DNA of 64,000 bases from SG8-32-3 sp964514055 (GTDB lineage Archaea; Thermoproteota; Bathyarchaeia; Bathyarchaeales; Bathycorpusculaceae), in contig CAZEPB010000007.1 in assembly GCA_964514055.1 (NCBI GenBank), positions 8,085 through 72,084 of the forward strand. Direction: 5' to 3'. The notes below the pieces were generated by a model. It searched no databases and was not told the origin of the DNA. It worked only from the letters and a program-made list of their open reading frames with translations. Positions 1 to 10,239 of the stretch are shown here, one piece after another (position 1 is the first letter of the stretch; each line of letters opens with the position of its first letter). The position numbers and the translations under genes are program-made.

Positions 1-32
1 GGGCTATCCATCATACATAACGGAGACAGACA

Positions 33-1664
33 ATGCCAAAGCTAAAACTGAAACCGTCCCTCAGCGGTCTCAAAAAAATCAAAATCAACATTCGCTTCAA
101 GAAAAAAGAAAAGCAACTACCCATACCTCCACCTCCTCCAAAACCAATACCTAAGGGACTTAAAGTCATCGAAAAATACCCATTATACGAGCCCTTCTCA
201 CACGTTGTAATAGTTCAAAACCCCAAAACTGGGGAACACAAATACATCCTTGATGAACTTCAACTCGACCCACTTGAAAAAGGGGTTTACGACCGCATTC
301 TAGATATATTACTCGCTGAAATTGAATCTCCAAAAGAGGAAATCGCCGACCCGCGGAAGTTTTTCGCAGAAGAAGCCAAAAAAATCGTCGATAAGTACAG
401 AATAAGCTTAGGGTGGCTTCCAGACGTTTCATGGTACAAGATTCTTTATCACGCAGAAAGAGACCTTGTGGGGTTCGGCAGAATTGACCCGTTAATGCGT
501 GACCCAAACATAGAAGACATTTCATGTGACGGAGTATTAAAGCCAGTTTACATATGGCACAGAAACTACGAAAGCATCGAAACAAACCTTCAATTTCCAA
601 ACGATGAAGTCCTCGACAACACGGTTGTCAAACTCGTGCACATGGCTGGAAAACACGTCAGCACAGCCTTCCCAATAGTCGACGCGTCTCTCCCAGGCAA
701 ACACAGGCTCGCAGTTTGTTACAGACGAGAAATTACACCCTTCGGAACGGCTTTCACCATCAGAAAATTCAGAGAAGATCCCTATTCAATTGTAGACTTA
801 ATCAACATAGGCACGTTCTCGGAGGAAATGGCTGCCTACTTCTGGATGTGCCTCGAAAACAGGTCTTCCATTATGGTCCTAGGCGGAACCGCAGCGGGCA
901 AAACAACCGCGCTAAACTCATTAGCCTGCTTGATCAAGCCTGGAAGCAAAATCATCACCATAGAAGAAACAGCCGAACTCAACCTACCTCATGACAACTG
1001 GGTTTCACTTATCGCCCGACAAAGTTACGGATTAGGCGGAAGTGGCGTGGGCGAAGTAGCCCTTTTCGATCTAGTGAAGACTTCAATGCGGCACCGCCCC
1101 GACATCATGATTGTGGGCGAGGTCAGAGGCAATGAAGCATACGTTCTCTTTCAGGCTTTAGCTACAGGACACGGCGGCATGTGCACAATGCACGCTGAAA
1201 ACTTGGACTCAGCAGTAAAGCGTCTAACTCAGAAACCCATGGATATTTCTCCCGCGTACATTCCTTTGATGAACATTGTCCTTTCGATACAGCGGGTTCA
1301 TCTCGTGAAAAACAACGAGAAAAAAGCGTACAGACGTGTCATTACGGTCAATGAGATTGCAGATTACGAAAATTACAAAACACCTTGCAAATGGCAACCC
1401 GCCAAAGACGAGCATCCAATGGATTTTGACAAGAGCACGCTGTTAACCTCCATAGCCGAGCGTCAAGGCGTCACCAAAAAAGACTTGGTAGACGAAATCG
1501 GCAGACGCAGAGATGTCCTGCATTGGATGAGAGAGCGTAACATAAGAAGCTACAAGGATGTTGCTGCAATAATCGCTGAATACTACGCGAGACCCAAACA
1601 CATTTACACTAAAGTACTCGCAGGGGAGGAGGTAAAAGCAATTGCCGCTTCTAGAGACGCTTGA
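33..1664 (+). CDS. Type II/IV secretion ATPase of an archaeal type IV pilus (TadA/ArlI family)
   Basis: Hexameric-type ATPase that would power assembly of the pilus encoded downstream, acting at the cytoplasmic face of the membrane platform. The 543-residue protein has a Lys- and Pro-rich N-terminal tail, then an N-terminal domain, then the motor core. The Walker A motif GGTAAGKTTAL lies near residue 290. The Walker B-type stretch DIMIVGEVRG and the following GHGG and TMHAE motifs are the arginine-finger and His-box region typical of the PilT/VirB11 superfamily. A GGAG sits 8 bases before the ATG. The gene overlaps the start of the next gene (platform protein), so they are co-transcribed. It could be called TadA, ArlI-like or GspE2; adhesion pilus is favoured over archaellum because no archaellum accessory genes follow. 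Confidence 0.93.
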   Translation: MPKLKLKPSLSGLKKIKINIRFKKKEKQLPIPPPPPKPIPKGLKVIEKYPLYEPFSHVVIVQNPKTGEHKYILDELQLDPLEKGVYDRILDILLAEIESPKEEIADPRKFFAEEAKKIVDKYRISLGWLPDVSWYKILYHAERDLVGFGRIDPLMRDPNIEDISCDGVLKPVYIWHRNYESIETNLQFPNDEVLDNTVVKLVHMAGKHVSTAFPIVDASLPGKHRLAVCYRREITPFGTAFTIRKFREDPYSIVDLINIGTFSEEMAAYFWMCLENRSSIMVLGGTAAGKTTALNSLACLIKPGSKIITIEETAELNLPHDNWVSLIARQSYGLGGSGVGEVALFDLVKTSMRHRPDIMIVGEVRGNEAYVLFQALATGHGGMCTMHAENLDSAVKRLTQKPMDISPAYIPLMNIVLSIQRVHLVKNNEKKAYRRVITVNEIADYENYKTPCKWQPAKDEHPMDFDKSTLLTSIAERQGVTKKDLVDEIGRRRDVLHWMRERNIRSYKDVAAIIAEYYARPKHIYTKVLAGEEVKAIAASRDA

Positions 1665-3348
1665 GGCTCTGTCGTTTCGCCTCTTCGGCGGCATAGCACC
1701 CTTCTTTCTTAAACATATTTACGAATTCAAGGATATGCTGGAAAGGGCACGTATCAAAATTTACCCCGAAACATATGTATCCCTAATGTTCTTCATTGCA
1801 TTGCTAACTATTCCAGTATCCGTAATATCCATAGTTTTTCTAGTAGTATTCGGCTTCATGCCAATCATCTTTCTGATTCCCCTTCCGTTTTATGTTATGG
1901 TAGGTTTCCTGCTAATTCCCATGTCGAAAGCCAGTGACCGAGCATCTGGCTTAGAGCGAGAGATGCCCTTCGCAGCTGCTTACATCAGCGTTATGGCATC
2001 TGGAGGCATCGCACCTTACACCAGCTTCAAAAGGTTATCTGATGTAGAGCTGATGCCCGCTATGCGCGGAGAAGCAAGGGAAATAATAAAAGACGTGGAA
2101 ATCTTTGGCATAGACCCTCTGTCTGCTTTGGAACAAGCGGCAAAAAAGAATCCTTTGGACATATTCAGGGACTTTCTCTCAGGCTACGCCTCCACCGTAA
2201 TCATCGGCGGTGACATAGGACACTTTCTGGAACGTAAAGCTGAAGAAATATTCAAGACACGAGCACTTCGTGTTAAGGCTGCAGCAGAACGCCTCGGAAT
2301 GCTCTTGGAAACTTTCATCATCGTGATGGTGATGATGTCGCTGTGCTTCTACATATTGTTCAGCGTAGACTCAATTTACAGCGTCGGTGTAACACTGTAC
2401 TCGGGCATCATACTGTACACGTACCTGTTCACGCCTTTACTGTCGCTAATGTTCATCTATTTGGCACATAGCATGCAGCCGAAAACGCCTGTTGTAGATA
2501 TGCGACCCTACAAGGTGTATGGCATCTGCGGTGTAATAGGCATAATCCTGTTCCTATTGCTCACGAACTTCATGGGCGCTGTGACAATCTTCGCTGGAAT
2601 TGAAGCCGTAATCGACCTGCCTATGGCGATTACCATAGCCTTGTTCGTAGCGACCTTTCCAGCCGCCATCGTTCACATTAAGATTTCAAAAGAAAAAGCA
2701 GGTCTGGAACAGGGAATCAACAGTTTCCTGAGAGACTTAACTGAAGTAAGGAAAACAGGGTTATCACCAGAAAAATGCATCGAAAGCTTGTCAAAACGTG
2801 AGTACGGCATATTCAGCAAAGAACTTCGCAAAATAAGCTCCGAAATTTCCTGGGGTGTTCCAGTGAAAAAAGTGATAATGCAGTTCCTCAAGCGAACAAA
2901 AAGCTGGATGACGCAGCTGGTCATGTTCCTTCTCGTTGAAACCATAGATGTCGGCGGAGGCACAATTTCAATGATTGAATCGCTTGCCAGATTCAACAGT
3001 TTAACTCAGGACGTTGAAAAGGAAAAGCGGATGTCTGTGCGTCCGTACATTATGATGCCTTACTTGGCTTCGATTTTGCTTGTGGCAACCACGATTATGA
3101 TGCTAAGTTTCACGACGGGCACACTGGGTGTTAGCGCCATAGCTGGTGAGGCAGGGGCTCCAACTAGGGACTACAGTGGGATGAAACTGATATTCTTAAC
3201 GTCGGTGATTTTCCACAGCTACTTGATAGGTATAGTGGCTGGAAAGATTAGTGAGGAATCAGTGGCCGCTGGGTTCAAGCATGCGTCGATCCTTGTAGTC
3301 ATTGCATGTATAGCGGCCAAGGTTGTGCCTCTTTTCATAGCAATTTGA
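1642..3348 (+). CDS. Pilus membrane platform protein, two T2SSF domains (TadC/ArlJ-like)
   Basis: Integral membrane partner of the upstream ATPase. The TTG start is supported by a strong GGGGAGGAGG ribosome site about 10 bases upstream inside the ATPase gene; the reading frames overlap by 23 bases. The 568-residue protein has an N-terminal pair of membrane helices, a cytoplasmic helical domain (about residues 105-210), several central membrane helices, a second cytoplasmic helical domain (about 360-450, with the GGGTIS loop) and C-terminal helices. Two T2SSF domains in one chain is the usual archaeal form. It should anchor the ATPase and guide pilin subunits into the growing fibre. Confidence 0.9.
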   Translation: MPLLETLEALSFRLFGGIAPFFLKHIYEFKDMLERARIKIYPETYVSLMFFIALLTIPVSVISIVFLVVFGFMPIIFLIPLPFYVMVGFLLIPMSKASDRASGLEREMPFAAAYISVMASGGIAPYTSFKRLSDVELMPAMRGEAREIIKDVEIFGIDPLSALEQAAKKNPLDIFRDFLSGYASTVIIGGDIGHFLERKAEEIFKTRALRVKAAAERLGMLLETFIIVMVMMSLCFYILFSVDSIYSVGVTLYSGIILYTYLFTPLLSLMFIYLAHSMQPKTPVVDMRPYKVYGICGVIGIILFLLLTNFMGAVTIFAGIEAVIDLPMAITIALFVATFPAAIVHIKISKEKAGLEQGINSFLRDLTEVRKTGLSPEKCIESLSKREYGIFSKELRKISSEISWGVPVKKVIMQFLKRTKSWMTQLVMFLLVETIDVGGGTISMIESLARFNSLTQDVEKEKRMSVRPYIMMPYLASILLVATTIMMLSFTTGTLGVSAIAGEAGAPTRDYSGMKLIFLTSVIFHSYLIGIVAGKISEESVAAGFKHASILVVIACIAAKVVPLFIAI

Positions 3349-3364
3349 TAGGAGCGGAGAAAAA

Positions 3365-4219
3365 ACGGGATACAGTCATGCAGTAAGATTACGGAAAGAT
3401 AAGCGAGCGGTTGCTCCAGCCGTTTCAACGGTTATACTGACAGCTGCGGTTATCGTCATGATACTTGTGGCTATGGGGTTTGCAAACAACTTCTTGGACG
3501 CGCGGATGGCTGAGAACGAGTTCAGCACTAACAAGCAGTTCATGCTTACTACTGGGCTTCAAATCGACGATATTGCGTGGACTATCGGGCGTACTCAGAC
3601 GGTTCGTTACTCCAGCCAATACGGAAACATGAAGTTTCAATCCCAAGCGGTGAACTACACTTTCGAAGTTAACGACGGTTCAGATTGGGAAGTTGTGTTC
3701 AGCAATGCAACAGGGATGATCCTGTTTAACATACCTGTTAGCACATACTCTGTCAGCAACAACTACTTTGAACGCATAATGCCTTCGTCAAACGGTTCTT
3801 TCCTGCAGCAAGGGTCTTCGGCGCCCGTGAGTCAGGTGTTCTGCGTCGAAAAGCTGCCTATGGACGAGGGAAACTACACCAGAATAGTCGCGGTTCCTTC
3901 CATACGAATGTTAAATTCGACGATAGCAGGACCAGGAGGACCTACTTCAGCAAATTACACCAAATTTTATCTGCCTACTCTTGAACCGGGTAACCATCTC
4001 TATATGTCTCAATCGATAACCATGACTGGTACAGACATTATCAAGATAGTAAGAAGCGGAGTTAATCAAGTTAGAATTAACGTCACGTTTCCACAGACGA
4101 GTATAGGGTTTGACTCTGGCTTCTTCAACTTTGACCACATTAGTGAAACTATAACGCTTGACGATTCCGTTGTTCAGTTTTACGTTGGAAAGGTGATTGT
4201 GACGCTAGGGCAAGTTTAG
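3365..4219 (+). CDS. Pilin-like surface protein with non-canonical start
   Basis: The first in-frame ATG is at 3458, but the frame is open back to 3341 and the missing part encodes the diagnostic N-terminus: a basic stretch ending KDKRAVAPAVSTVIL followed by a hydrophobic helix, as in archaeal class III prepilin-type signals. There is no ATG, GTG or TTG in frame between the preceding stop and 3458. The best-placed codon is ACG at 3365, five bases after GGAG (3356-3359). I therefore give 3365 as the start, giving about 284 residues; 3458 would cut the helix in half. The rest is Asn/Ser/Thr-rich with N-glycosylation sequons, typical of an extracellular beta-rich domain. Function as a minor pilin is inferred from context. 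Confidence 0.7.
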   Translation, partial: TGYSHAVRLRKDKRAVAPAVSTVILTAAVIVMILVAMGFANNFLDARMAENEFSTNKQFMLTTGLQIDDIAWTIGRTQTVRYSSQYGNMKFQSQAVNYTFEVNDGSDWEVVFSNATGMILFNIPVSTYSVSNNYFERIMPSSNGSFLQQGSSAPVSQVFCVEKLPMDEGNYTRIVAVPSIRMLNSTIAGPGGPTSANYTKFYLPTLEPGNHLYMSQSITMTGTDIIKIVRSGVNQVRINVTFPQTSIGFDSGFFNFDHISETITLDDSVVQFYVGKVIVTLGQV

Positions 4220-4238
4220 AAATTATGGAGGACAAAGT

Positions 4239-4724
4239 ATGGTACAGATAACAATTGAATACATGATCATGATTCCGATCTTAATCCTTCAGATTTTCCT
4301 ATTTCCCTTAACCGCTGGTTGGATCATGACCACATGGACGGACTCGCGCCAGACGCTTGCGCTTCAGGAAACGGCGAGTCATTTGGGAAGTTCGGTGCAT
4401 CAGGTGTATTCCGCTTTAAATCACGACTCAATATCTGCTGGCACCGTCACGAACAGATTGGAGATTCCGTTGTTCATAGAGGGCTACGCATACATGGGGA
4501 ATGCGTCGTTAAGACGTTTAGGACCTGATTCTAATTCCAGCCAAGTTCTAGATATTACACTCAGGTTTATGGGCGGTCGCATAGCGACTGCGACGACAGT
4601 TACGTTGGGACCTAACGCGGGTTGGGATGAAAATTCGGAGTTTATGAGTAATTCAACCTACGCGAGCTTAATTGCTGAAAAGATGTCAAACGGTACTATT
4701 CTGATGTATTTTGAGGGAGACTAA
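4239..4724 (+). CDS. Small N-terminally anchored pilin-like protein
   Basis: Not a recognised named family. The 161-residue product begins with a short polar segment and then one hydrophobic helix (about residues 8-30), followed by a polar Ser/Asn-rich domain, the layout of TadE-like or minor pilin proteins. It lies 19 bases after the preceding pilin-like gene, with GGAGG upstream of the ATG, and 2 bases before the next gene, so it belongs to the pilus operon. Role inferred only from architecture and position. Confidence 0.75.
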   Translation: MVQITIEYMIMIPILILQIFLFPLTAGWIMTTWTDSRQTLALQETASHLGSSVHQVYSALNHDSISAGTVTNRLEIPLFIEGYAYMGNASLRRLGPDSNSSQVLDITLRFMGGRIATATTVTLGPNAGWDENSEFMSNSTYASLIAEKMSNGTILMYFEGD

Positions 4725-4726
4725 AC

Positions 4727-5941
4727 ATGGTAAGCTCAACAGTAGACCACATGATTGCCGTAACCGTTTTCCTAGCTGCGACCCTGCTTTTTATCGGTCT
4801 TTTCAACCAAACCATTCAGACCGCGGTTATCTATCAACGCCACAGAGCCACGGCGACGAAAGCCAGTGACCTGCTGGATAACATGCTTTTAAGCCCTGGC
4901 ATTCCATCCAATTGGAGCCTAATCGATGATGACCCTTTGGGTTTTGGGTTGCAAGATCCCGAGTTTACACAGTATACGATAAGTCCTTTTTCGCTTATGC
5001 GCTTGAATTCTGCAACAGGGACACCTGTTTATTATTATAAAACTGGTACGACTTACAGTAACATAACTATAGGTTCTAAAAACTTTCTGTTAGTGTCAAG
5101 CAACAGAGTCGTTAACTATTCTTCAGCGTTGCAGCTTATGGGCATTAACAACACGTATGGTTTCCAGCTAACCATGACTCCCATAGTAACGGTTGAAATT
5201 ACAGAAGTGCAGGCTGCGAGTCCACTGCGTATATCTCTTGATGTTCAAGGAACAGGGTTTCCGCTGGCGAACGCTGAGATAAAATATTGTTTACTAACTG
5301 TTTCATTAGGCGGTGGTTATCCCTCTTTCAATACCAATTACGGAACTGAGTACACCGACGAACAAGGTTCACTTACTTTGGATTTCGCGGAGGTGACCAA
5401 GAGTGGTCTATCTTATGCGTTCATCGCTTATGCTCATCTTGGCGGTTTAGTTGGAGTGGGATACCACGAACGTGTTTCTGCCGAGAATCAGTATGTGATA
5501 CCTTTTGTTGATAGCCTCGCTGATGGAAGGGTTTTAATTGCACACAGTTATGATGTCAAATATTTTGGCCCTCCAGTAGCTGAGATAAAATACAATGCAT
5601 CATTTGTTTTTTTGGCAGAAGATTTTACTTTGCGCGAGATGAATCTAGAAAATTCTGCGAACCATGTTAACTATGGTGATGGTAACCCATATGAAATACT
5701 TAACATTCCCACAAATAATCCTGGAATTTTGATAATTACCTATCAAAAGAGTGCGAATGAAGGCGGAGTGGTTATGATGCCTTGGGGTATCAGTTCTCTG
5801 GCTTTCCCCGTAGTTTTCGGGGGTGACCCAACGCAGCAGGAGTGGGTTGCCACAGATATGCGCCAAGTTACAGTCGGCGGCATCGCGTATCAAGCGCAGA
5901 TTGCTGTGTGGAGTTTGGAAGGGTATCAGGTGATTAGCTAA
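4727..5941 (+). CDS. Anchored extracellular protein of the pilus operon
   Basis: The 404-residue product has one N-terminal hydrophobic helix (about residues 9-30) and a long extracellular part. The middle section (about 165-260) looks like an immunoglobulin-like or carboxypeptidase-regulatory fold, with a 'YTDEQGSLTLDF' type repeat seen in such domains. No enzyme motif is visible. The start lies directly after the stop of the preceding gene. A minor pilin, tip adhesin or pilus-associated surface protein is the likely role; this is inference. Confidence 0.72.
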   Translation: MVSSTVDHMIAVTVFLAATLLFIGLFNQTIQTAVIYQRHRATATKASDLLDNMLLSPGIPSNWSLIDDDPLGFGLQDPEFTQYTISPFSLMRLNSATGTPVYYYKTGTTYSNITIGSKNFLLVSSNRVVNYSSALQLMGINNTYGFQLTMTPIVTVEITEVQAASPLRISLDVQGTGFPLANAEIKYCLLTVSLGGGYPSFNTNYGTEYTDEQGSLTLDFAEVTKSGLSYAFIAYAHLGGLVGVGYHERVSAENQYVIPFVDSLADGRVLIAHSYDVKYFGPPVAEIKYNASFVFLAEDFTLREMNLENSANHVNYGDGNPYEILNIPTNNPGILIITYQKSANEGGVVMMPWGISSLAFPVVFGGDPTQQEWVATDMRQVTVGGIAYQAQIAVWSLEGYQVIS

Positions 5942-5942
5942 G

Positions 5943-7250
5943 ATGATGCGTACAATCGAAATCCTGATAGTCATAATAATTATCACGGGCGCGTTTATAG
6001 CTGCGTCTTTCTTTGCGGTTTTACCGTGGCCTAGACAGGTTTCGCCGGTAAACCTTAGGCGTCTTTCGTTTACGACGTTGCAGCTGTTGGATTCAAACTA
6101 TGACTTGAGTAGAGCGGCATTTGAAATTAACAACTCCACGATTTGGGGTGAACTACAAGTTGCGCTTTCAGCTTCGTTGCCGCCTAACGTCATATACAAC
6201 CTTACAGTTTATGAAGTGGGCGGTAGTGAAAGCGGTGCTCAACTATATACAACCAAAGCATCTATTTCAAACACAGAAAGTCTTGGTGCAACATCTGACG
6301 CTTCTTCTTATCTTACGGCTTCTTCAAACGTGACCTTTAACACTATTCCTGAAAAGATAGGTGAGCATAGTGGCGGAGGAACATTATACATATTGGACTG
6401 TGATGATGCACCTGGCTGGTGGATTACTGGCTACACAGCCCATAGTCTAGCACAAGATCTTTACAATTTGCTTTCATCTTACTTCTCTGAGACAGTAATG
6501 GTGCAAAACACAGCAGAACTTGCACAAATACTGGATGGAAATTCCCTTCACGGAGAAACTCTGCAAAACGCTGTGGTCATAAACACATGTGGAGAAGCGG
6601 TACCAATCCCATCGAACTATGCAGACCTGTATAGTGGTAACTCGTACGCCGAGTATTTCTACGAAGTAGGCAAAAGAGTCAACCAGTACAACTGGACATG
6701 GACAAGCATCGTAGGTTGGCCTTTCTACTATGTTAGCAACACTGCCAAATTCTCAAGCAACCAGAACGGCTGGGGAATTTATGGAATGGTCCAGGTCAAC
6801 AACCCTGGTCTAAACGCGTTTCTTCAAGGGTTGGATAATCGACCGTCATATACCCCTGGTAGTAGTTCAACAAGTAGTCCTGGAGTTGTATACTTATCCA
6901 CCGAGGTCTTAGAAAGCAGCAATTATTACGGTATTTATCCGTCACCATACCAAACGTCCACAAGAGCGCTATCCTCATCAATTATCAACGATTACAACTT
7001 GGAAGTAACAACTTACGTTTTTAATCCCGAGGGCAGTTCGATTCCAGCCGCCGTATATAGACACCTTGGAACGGGTGGTACATATCAAGGTGCGTTTTAC
7101 GCCATAGGGCTAACGCGAACACCCGATATCAGACTCACAGCTCTAGGTCTTTTAGCTGACTATCATCCCAGACTTTACCGTTCTGAGTACACGGCTTATG
7201 GGACCTCAAGGCTCGTTGTTCTACAACTTGGATTAGTGGGAGGTGTCTGA
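5943..7250 (+). CDS. Anchored extracellular protein of the pilus operon
   Basis: The 435-residue product starts with a hydrophobic helix (about residues 4-26) and continues with an Asn/Ser/Tyr-rich exported domain. Part of the central region (about residues 140-220) resembles a Rossmann-like or ThuA-like lobe, with a hydrophobic strand followed by DCDDAPGWW and later a strand ending NTCGEAVPIP. No catalytic set is identifiable. The gene begins one base after the previous stop and overlaps the next gene by 8 bases, so translation is coupled. Function unknown; operon context suggests a pilus component. Confidence 0.72.
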   Translation: MMRTIEILIVIIIITGAFIAASFFAVLPWPRQVSPVNLRRLSFTTLQLLDSNYDLSRAAFEINNSTIWGELQVALSASLPPNVIYNLTVYEVGGSESGAQLYTTKASISNTESLGATSDASSYLTASSNVTFNTIPEKIGEHSGGGTLYILDCDDAPGWWITGYTAHSLAQDLYNLLSSYFSETVMVQNTAELAQILDGNSLHGETLQNAVVINTCGEAVPIPSNYADLYSGNSYAEYFYEVGKRVNQYNWTWTSIVGWPFYYVSNTAKFSSNQNGWGIYGMVQVNNPGLNAFLQGLDNRPSYTPGSSSTSSPGVVYLSTEVLESSNYYGIYPSPYQTSTRALSSSIINDYNLEVTTYVFNPEGSSIPAAVYRHLGTGGTYQGAFYAIGLTRTPDIRLTALGLLADYHPRLYRSEYTAYGTSRLVVLQLGLVGGV

Positions 7251-10125
7251 GCTGAAGTCGTTTAAAACTAATCGTAGGGCTCAGTTTTCAATTATTGCCG
7301 CTTTGCTTGTCGCTGTAGTTCTGATAGCTGCGGTAATGACAACCTACTCTGCAATACGATACAGTTCGCTACAAGACCAGCCTCAAGTCTTAAGCGCAAT
7401 AGATGAAATCAACTTGGCGTTGAAACAGGTTTTAGGTTTTACTGTTGGATATTACGGTTCAGTTTTGCAGGTTACAGGCAACACATCATATGCTAGGATA
7501 CTATCCTCAAATTATCTGCAAAGCGGATTGCTTAACATTGGCGATGTTAGGCCAGAATGGGGGACCTCATTTAACGTCACAACTTTAGATCTGAGAACAA
7601 ACTGGTTTTCAGATACAAGTTTTAGCTCTGGGAATCTGTCTGTCACCTACGATTTGACAGGTATAGGCGTTTATAATGTAACTTATTCAGCCTCAAGTCG
7701 ATTAGATGTGCATGTATTGAACTCCTCTTCCAGTCAAGCCTTCCTGAGCATATTAAAAGATGAATCTGAGCCATTGGTTAACCTTGCGACACAGAACATA
7801 AAGTTCTATCGTTACCTTGATACTGACTCGACATGGGAACTTGTATCCCCAAGCGTTGAGCCCACAGTTTATGCAAACGGCACTTATGTAATTGATTTTC
7901 CTGCTGACATAGATTCGGATTCGTACGTCATCAACATTGAAGATACAAGAGGCATAGTGGTTGTAGCTTCCTCTTTCACTCGCTATACCACCACGTTGAT
8001 AAGAAACAGCACTTACACCGACTCAGATTTTGTAGACGTCAATGATTCAGACGTAGATTCTTCCGCAGATAAAGGCACACAGTCAAACTTTGCTGCCCAA
8101 CAATCCGCGCCCGACTCGATCTATGACACGTTAACCGAAGCAAACATTGGCGGAGGGTTGGTAAATGCGACGCTAATCAATGGTGAATCTTTTGAGGGGT
8201 CATGGCCTCCGGCAGGATGGAGTGCAAATGGTAGGTGGAACAAGGAAAGCGATAATGTGTATGAAGGGAGCTATTCTGCAGATTTTGACGGCGGGTCAGG
8301 ATACGGCGGAGGGTACAGCGGTTATTTGACTACTCCTAGTTTAGATTGCTCCGATGCCACTGCGATATATGTGGACTTTTGGTATAGAGACACAGGTTGT
8401 GAAGCGGGCGAATTGGTGCTTCAATATTATGATGGCTCTCACTGGGACACTTATCCCGTTCGTGATTTGGGAGCGACATCTTCAACCCAATGGATTCACT
8501 ATCGGGAGAAAATTTCAGATAGTCAATATTTCAAATCAAACTTTAGGGCACGGATATACGCAAACACCAACTATTGGAATGATCAAGCATACGTTGATGT
8601 GTTTACTGTGAAAAAAGAAGTGGACGGCACCAGTTACCAGTTAGATCTTGAAGAGCAATGGACAAACGTGAACTACACGAACCCTAATCAGGATCTTTGC
8701 ATCAAGGCAGGCTCGCTGGGTTCTGAAAACTTAATGGTGGATGTGTGGACTGGTGGTTCATGGGTTAACGTCGCTTCGCTTACTGGACTGGTTAACGGAT
8801 GGAAAAACGTGTCCGTAGCTCCATACATAACTTCATCAACGTTCACAATTAGGTTTAGAGGTGCCAGCGACAGTCTGGATTCAGTCCAAGATTCTTGGGA
8901 TATAGATGCGGTTTTGCTTGCGCCTCAGCCTGATATAAGTTTTCTATCGGCAGAACAGGAGTCAACAATAGTTGTGGAATGGCTTCAAAACGGTACGCTG
9001 CGATGGCTAGGCGAAAACTTGGAACTGACAACCGCCGCAAAGCCGATTCCTCCCATGCCCGTTAAATGCATTCATTTGAACCAAACTATAAACGGCGTGG
9101 AGCAGGAAGTACCTTTCCAAGTAGAGGATTGGTCATTGCAATATAGGATACCGCTGGGATTAACGAGTAACACCACGATTTTCAGTAACAGGCAGATGGT
9201 TGTTTTTCTATTGGACTCCAGTGTGTCAGAATTTAAGCTATGGTGGGATGGAAGCGACGAAGCAGTTCAAACGTCCTTAGCTTATACTAACCAATACTTC
9301 ACGGGAGATGACACTGATAATGATCGGCTGACCAACGGCATAATACGGCTTCAAATTGGAGGTTTCAGCGTAACCTCAACCGTCTTAGGCACGAGCACTT
9401 CGAGCACAGCAAACTTCATGCGTATAAACGGTGAAGAAAGCGTTTATGGCGCTGGAGCCGCATATGTTGTGCATCATGGCGTGGTTAGAGACATCGTGCA
9501 GCAAGAAGCAGAATGGGGCAGTGATTATGGAGGTGGAGGTGCTAATAACTGTCCAAACCTCTACGCGAACATCGTGATTACCCTGCCAGCCAACGCAACT
9601 TATTACACTTACCACCTGAGATTGATGTTCATAGAGTCAGCCCAGTCTAGAACAATTACAGATCTATGTCCCATCAGACTATCGTCCTATCTAGGAGGTT
9701 CGCAGCAGGTGCAGACCGAGGACGGAACAACAGGCGGCTTTCCAGTAGTAGCTAATGGTCCTGGCGTATTCTCAAATGACACTGTCGGGGGCTGGACTGC
9801 GCATCACTGGAGCCAACTTATCTCAGGCACGAGAGGCACCGGAATAATGTTTACTGACAGCTTCAACCAGGCACTTTATGCATTCGACTCTATAGCGGGT
9901 GCTCCAACAGGAGCCCTCAGTGCTACCAGCACATCGTTAATCGAATTATTGCCTGTGGAGTTACATCAAGTCCAATTTGCTAATGCACTGGATGTAACTT
10001 GGCGCGGCGCAGTAGCGACGTTTGACGATACGACGCCGATATACGCTATGGAGAGTGGTACTCCGACTGGCTTGTGGATACTTGCCGAGTATCCGCCAAC
10101 AATCACGGTGACCGCGGAAAGCTGA
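7243..10125 (+). CDS. Large anchored surface protein with MAM/choice-of-anchor-like domain
   Basis: At 960 residues this is the largest protein of the pilus locus. It starts at GTG 7243, overlapping the previous gene. The N-terminus reads KTNRRAQFSIIAALL and is followed by a hydrophobic helix, consistent with a class III signal or simple membrane anchor. Around residues 310-460 lies a jelly-roll-like domain beginning SFEGSWPPAGW and containing YEGSYSADFDG, typical of choice-of-anchor J or MAM-like carbohydrate or adhesion domains; a second, weaker copy may follow to about residue 570. The C-terminal third has no recognised domain. It is likely the adhesin or tip component of the pilus; substrate unknown. 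Confidence 0.78.
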   Translation: MSELKSFKTNRRAQFSIIAALLVAVVLIAAVMTTYSAIRYSSLQDQPQVLSAIDEINLALKQVLGFTVGYYGSVLQVTGNTSYARILSSNYLQSGLLNIGDVRPEWGTSFNVTTLDLRTNWFSDTSFSSGNLSVTYDLTGIGVYNVTYSASSRLDVHVLNSSSSQAFLSILKDESEPLVNLATQNIKFYRYLDTDSTWELVSPSVEPTVYANGTYVIDFPADIDSDSYVINIEDTRGIVVVASSFTRYTTTLIRNSTYTDSDFVDVNDSDVDSSADKGTQSNFAAQQSAPDSIYDTLTEANIGGGLVNATLINGESFEGSWPPAGWSANGRWNKESDNVYEGSYSADFDGGSGYGGGYSGYLTTPSLDCSDATAIYVDFWYRDTGCEAGELVLQYYDGSHWDTYPVRDLGATSSTQWIHYREKISDSQYFKSNFRARIYANTNYWNDQAYVDVFTVKKEVDGTSYQLDLEEQWTNVNYTNPNQDLCIKAGSLGSENLMVDVWTGGSWVNVASLTGLVNGWKNVSVAPYITSSTFTIRFRGASDSLDSVQDSWDIDAVLLAPQPDISFLSAEQESTIVVEWLQNGTLRWLGENLELTTAAKPIPPMPVKCIHLNQTINGVEQEVPFQVEDWSLQYRIPLGLTSNTTIFSNRQMVVFLLDSSVSEFKLWWDGSDEAVQTSLAYTNQYFTGDDTDNDRLTNGIIRLQIGGFSVTSTVLGTSTSSTANFMRINGEESVYGAGAAYVVHHGVVRDIVQQEAEWGSDYGGGGANNCPNLYANIVITLPANATYYTYHLRLMFIESAQSRTITDLCPIRLSSYLGGSQQVQTEDGTTGGFPVVANGPGVFSNDTVGGWTAHHWSQLISGTRGTGIMFTDSFNQALYAFDSIAGAPTGALSATSTSLIELLPVELHQVQFANALDVTWRGAVATFDDTTPIYAMESGTPTGLWILAEYPPTITVTAES

Positions 10126-10239
10126 ACCGCCTAAACCTCTTGTTCGGTTCTCGAAGTATTTACAATGTAGATTCCCGCTTCATACATGTTATATACAAAA
10201 ATCCACCTCTCCTAAGACAAACACAGGTATGAGGAAAAA
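10126..10239 (+). promoter_or_regulatory. Promoter region of the type IV pilin gene
   Basis: The 114-base gap holds TGTTATATAC at 10187-10196, a TATA box with the same ten bases found ahead of the two large surface protein genes at 15737 and 20203. A GAGG ribosome site lies just before the ATG at 10240. The pilin can therefore be expressed separately from the upstream pilus operon. Confidence 0.6.
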
